Source: Phocaeicola_A sp964481755 (GTDB lineage Bacteria; Bacteroidota; Bacteroidia; Bacteroidales; Bacteroidaceae). From it: a stretch of 16,528 nt of DNA. Positions 13,560 through 16,528 of this stretch are shown here, in pieces. Made by a program: the position numbers and the translations under genes. The number at the start of each line of letters is the position of its first letter. The first letter of the stretch is position 1. The notes under the pieces are model-generated. The model did no database searches. It was not told the DNA's origin and saw nothing but the letters and a program-made list of their open reading frames with translations. The DNA is taken from the NCBI GenBank assembly GCA_964481755.1, contig CAYZVH010000057.1, forward strand, positions 1 through 16,528, read 5' to 3'.

Positions 13560-16492
13560 TTCAATCCTACAATATTAGAACTAACGTTGAGTTTCTCCAT
13601 CTTAGTCTGCAGAGCGAGCAGAGCTACGTCATACACTTTCTGTGCGTTGTTGTAACGTGTCTGAGCATCCTCCAGGTTCTGCTTAGCGAGGTCATAGCGG
13701 GCGTTGCCTTGGTTGTTCTTCAGGTTAGTAAGAGCCTGCTGTGCGCTTTCCAAAGCTGACTGAGCCTCTGCCAGAGCGGTGGTAATCTCCTCCACCTGGT
13801 TCTTGCAGGTAGCCACGTAGTTGTCGAGCTCAGTCTGCGAGAAGGTGTAGTACTCGGTATCCTCGGGACTATAAGTAGACTTGTAAGAGTCGAGGGCATT
13901 CGACACAACGTCCAAATAAGCTGTTGTCAACGATAGCTTGTCCTTAGCTATTTGAATTTCGGCCTGATATCCTTCCATATCCTTGCGATAATCAGCGGCT
14001 GTTTTGTTGTATGCCTCGATGGCCTCTTCTACAGGTTTGACTATCGCAGCCTTGAACGTATTGGTAGTTTTAATCTGAGCTTGGATTGTAGCGATATCAT
14101 TTTCCATAGCTTTACGATTGTCTGCTCCAGCGATATCGTTCAAGAAGCTGTAAGCCTTGAGATAATACTGCCACTGTCCGAGGTAGCCGAAGTCTGAGAG
14201 CGCATCGGCATAGTCTGACATATTGTCGATGTTATAGAGGAACTTACCGTTCTCGTCAGACTCGCCCCACACCTCATTGAAGATCTTATCCTTGAGGTAA
14301 GCGTGCATCTGCTCTGGAGTGATCGCTTCAGTACGGAGGGTGTTTTCACTGTCGAGCACTCTACCGAACAGTCTGTTAGCATAGCTGCCGATGGCAACTT
14401 TCAAGTCAGCGCGGTTGAGGGCTGCCACCTCTTCGATTCTCACGCGGTTGAGCATCTTGCCCTGCAACTCAGAGGCGAAGAGCACTACGAAGTAAGCTTG
14501 GTACTGGAAGTAAGTGTCAGAATTAATTGTGGTTGCTATAACCTGACGATTACCTTCTAAGGTGTAGAAGATTTTACTTGCAGGTACAACACTCTTTACC
14601 GGCAGTTTCTTTACTGCATCCAGAAAATCTTTATACTTACCCGATAAGTTCGTGCCATCGTAGTCGCAAACCACCTTCTGGGCCGCATTGACATCTCTCA
14701 GCTTTCCGGCAAGCTTAGAATCAGCGTCGCGCAAATATGCTTCCGCAGTCGCTGCCTCGGTGGTGTAAGTAGTCTGTGCACTTTCGTAGGCGGTCGTCTT
14801 GGCTGCCGATGCTGCTGCCACCGCTGTCTCGTAAGCAGCGTCTGCCTCGTCCATCAACTCCAGTTGGATGTCAGCTTCGGTCTTGCTAGCGTCCTTCAAA
14901 GACTCCTGCCAAGCAGTAAAGGCTGCAGCTGACGCTTTAGCGTTCGCATCGGTTTGGTTGTCCTTGTAAGTCTCCCAAGCCTTCTGATAAGTCTCCTTGT
15001 CGTTAGCGGCCTTTGTCTGGTAAGACGCGTAGAGCTCCTTAGCGGACTGAGTAGCGATGGCATAAGCTTTGGTCTTTGTAGACTCTGCTTCCTTCACAGC
15101 TTTCTCGTACGCTTCGTCAGCAACCTTCTCGGCAGCTTCTTTCTTGGCAGTAGCGTTCTCCACGGTCTCTGTGTTCGTGTCAATAGTACCTTGAATGTCG
15201 TTGTAGAGATCAATCTGTTGGTTGAGCGCGTCAACAGCGGCCATCAGTTCGGTGTAAGCATTCGTAGGAGCTGCTGTTGTAGAGCTAAAATACGAAGAGA
15301 TGTCATAGTCTCCAAACTCTTTATACTGATTGACTGTCGCCGCCCACAATTCAGAGATATAATCATAAATTTGCTTATACTTGTCGCGATTAGTTGCCAG
15401 CGTGTTGAGTTTAGCTGCATCCGTTGCGTCATCGCCGTCAGTGCGTACATAAGAATAGAGCTCGTTGAGGATGTCGTTCAAGCCAGCGAGGCGGTTGTCG
15501 ATGGCAGACATGTCGTTGTAAGACACGGTTGCGGCGTTAGAGTTGGCAGAAGCTTTATAGCCATAGGGCAGCACAACGCTTGTCGTGAAACTATATGCCG
15601 GCAGTGTCTGGGTTGCGGCCGACAATGTTTCAATCTTATTAGCCTGTTTTGTGAGCTCAGGTTCTTTAGTTTGGGTGAGATTCGCCTGCAAGGCACTATA
15701 AATGCCCAAAGTGTTGATATATTCCTCTTCGGCCTCGGCCTTATTCTTCTGTAACTCGGCATACACCTCTGCCACTTCAGCGAGTGTGAGCTTCTGAGCT
15801 GCTTCGTAATCGGCCTTCGCCTGCTTCAACAGTGCCTCTTGCACTTCCACAGCGTTCTTTGCCAGTTCCACCTTGCGTGTCAGGATGGGTTCGTCAACGG
15901 CAGCATCGGCCGTCATTGCCGAATATGCGCTGTTGTACTCACGCTGAGCAGCGGTCAGCTCCTCTTGGCGTGTCTGCAGTTTTACTTTGGCTGCATAGAG
16001 GTTGCTCTTCTCCTCGGACAAAGCGGCCTCCAGGTCTTCTGTGGTCTGGATAGTCAGCTGCACCATCAGGGCCTCATAGTTTGCCTCAGCCTCTTTGTAC
16101 TTGAGCTCCCACTCCTTTGTGGCCTGCTCGGCAGCTGCCTTTGCCTCAGCCAGCTCTTGCTCGGCCTTTGCCTTGGCAATCTCGGCGTTCAGCCACTCGG
16201 TCTCGGTCTCAGCCTTCAGCTTGTCAGCCTCAGCCTCCTTGATGGCGGCCTCAGCCTTCTCGCGTGCGGCCTGTGCCTTCACGTACTCTGCCTCAGCGTT
16301 ACGGTAAGCGGCGTTAGCCTCCTCGGTAGCCACTTTGGCTTTCTCTACTGCTGCCTTAGCGGTCAGCAGTTCAGCTTTCGCGCTACGGAGTTCTTCAATG
16401 CTCTTCGGCTCGTCTGTGTCGATACAGCCGGTGAGCAACGGTGTCGTTCCCATCAACAGAAGGGAAGCGACGAGGTAAGTGATTTTCTTCAT
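13556..16492 (-). CDS. Large Ala/Glu-rich coiled-coil lipoprotein, S-layer-like (BT1927-like)
   Basis: 978 residues. The lipoprotein signal is 1-22 with lipidated C23 (PLLTG-C); the next residues (IDTDE) are acidic, as in surface-export signals. Three long coiled-coil stretches are visible: about 30-290 (very Ala/Glu/Lys-rich, with repeated KAEAE-type heptads), about 415-610 and about 795-970. They are separated by two more mixed segments, about 290-410 (with a SFTTSVVLPYGYKA strand-like part) and about 610-795 (a possibly globular helical part). No enzymatic motif is seen. The architecture and the barrel partner recall the BT1927 surface-layer protein, known in B. thetaiotaomicron to be phase-variable. 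I have no alignment, so this is by pattern and memory. An alternative is a periplasm-spanning or cell-wall-tethering coiled coil. The gene is complete. Confidence 0.75.
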   Translation of the reverse strand: MKKITYLVASLLLMGTTPLLTGCIDTDEPKSIEELRSAKAELLTAKAAVEKAKVATEEANAAYRNAEAEYVKAQAAREKAEAAIKEAEADKLKAETETEWLNAEIAKAKAEQELAEAKAAAEQATKEWELKYKEAEANYEALMVQLTIQTTEDLEAALSEEKSNLYAAKVKLQTRQEELTAAQREYNSAYSAMTADAAVDEPILTRKVELAKNAVEVQEALLKQAKADYEAAQKLTLAEVAEVYAELQKNKAEAEEEYINTLGIYSALQANLTQTKEPELTKQANKIETLSAATQTLPAYSFTTSVVLPYGYKASANSNAATVSYNDMSAIDNRLAGLNDILNELYSYVRTDGDDATDAAKLNTLATNRDKYKQIYDYISELWAATVNQYKEFGDYDISSYFSSTTAAPTNAYTELMAAVDALNQQIDLYNDIQGTIDTNTETVENATAKKEAAEKVADEAYEKAVKEAESTKTKAYAIATQSAKELYASYQTKAANDKETYQKAWETYKDNQTDANAKASAAAFTAWQESLKDASKTEADIQLELMDEADAAYETAVAAASAAKTTAYESAQTTYTTEAATAEAYLRDADSKLAGKLRDVNAAQKVVCDYDGTNLSGKYKDFLDAVKKLPVKSVVPASKIFYTLEGNRQVIATTINSDTYFQYQAYFVVLFASELQGKMLNRVRIEEVAALNRADLKVAIGSYANRLFGRVLDSENTLRTEAITPEQMHAYLKDKIFNEVWGESDENGKFLYNIDNMSDYADALSDFGYLGQWQYYLKAYSFLNDIAGADNRKAMENDIATIQAQIKTTNTFKAAIVKPVEEAIEAYNKTAADYRKDMEGYQAEIQIAKDKLSLTTAYLDVVSNALDSYKSTYSPEDTEYYTFSQTELDNYVATCKNQVEEITTALAEAQSALESAQQALTNLKNNQGNARYDLAKQNLEDAQTRYNNAQKVYDVALLALQTKMEKLNVSSNIVGLK

Positions 16493-16528
16493 GCCTATAC
16501 TAAACTCTATTGTTTAAAATAAAAATTA
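16493..16528 (-). promoter_or_regulatory. 5' leader of the S-layer-like gene, cut by the window edge
   Basis: 36 bp of AT-rich leader with an A/T-rich ribosome-binding region and no clear Shine-Dalgarno sequence. No complete TAnnTTTG box or inverted repeat is visible; the promoter, and any invertible element, would lie beyond the right edge. Confidence 0.4.

Noticed and set aside
14954..16522. Two long plus-strand open frames (14954-15754 and 15839-16522) over the coiled-coil gene
   Set aside because: They are reverse readings of Ala/Glu/Lys-rich coiled-coil codons, giving Leu/Cys/Ser-rich sequence without start context; the minus-strand gene has a lipoprotein signal and a coupled partner.
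1..16528. tRNA, rRNA or riboswitch genes
   Set aside because: No cloverleaf, rRNA-like stretch or known riboswitch core was seen in the intergenic regions.

Overview
The window reads as chromosomal DNA of a Bacteroidales bacterium (Bacteroides, Parabacteroides or Prevotella-like). Three things point there. The intergenic promoters fit the Bacteroidetes form (TTG, about 19-20 bp, TAnnTTTG). Start codons are preceded by A-rich rather than strong Shine-Dalgarno sequences. The gene families are also typical of the group: secreted GH51/GH43 enzymes, a porin O/P barrel, PepSY-like/two-component sets and a coiled-coil lipoprotein with a partner barrel. Most genes are fairly GC-rich; the toxin-antitoxin and Rpn intergenic stretches are visibly AT-richer. 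The species cannot be named from sequence alone.

Layout. (1) 1-1027 (+): 3' part of a phosphate-selective-porin-like outer-membrane barrel whose start lies left of the window. (2) 1175-5763 (-): a tight three-gene operon for arabinose-containing hemicellulose or pectin, made of a multidomain GH51 alpha-L-arabinofuranosidase, a small secreted beta-sandwich-type protein, and a GH43 enzyme with a beta-trefoil-like C-terminus. (3) 5764-8085: an accessory stretch with a PIN-domain toxin-antitoxin pair, an Rpn-type PD-(D/E)XK nuclease/transposase gene, and, upstream of that gene, a non-coding palindromic element (25-bp inverted arms enclosing three 21-bp dyad repeats). (4) 8086-9429 (+): a dGTPase (HD phosphohydrolase). 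(5) 9537-12564 (+): an OmpR-type response regulator, a sensor kinase and two exported PepSY-like proteins. (6) 12663-16492 (-): a large coiled-coil lipoprotein translationally coupled to an outer-membrane barrel, resembling the BT1927/BT1926 S-layer pair of B. thetaiotaomicron as I remember it. A strong stem-loop at 12588-12633 separates blocks 5 and 6.

The most informative signal is in block 5. The regulator gene and the PepSY-like gene pair each have a promoter with the same 48-bp architecture: two ATTYCAGA half-sites 11 bp apart, then 13 bp, then CTTTGCATC-R-GAAACAA. This suggests that the response regulator controls both its own operon and the two exported PepSY-like proteins, which could then feed back on the sensor. 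The second is the palindromic repeat element next to the Rpn gene. The third is the S-layer-like pair at the right edge, whose promoter lies almost wholly outside the window.
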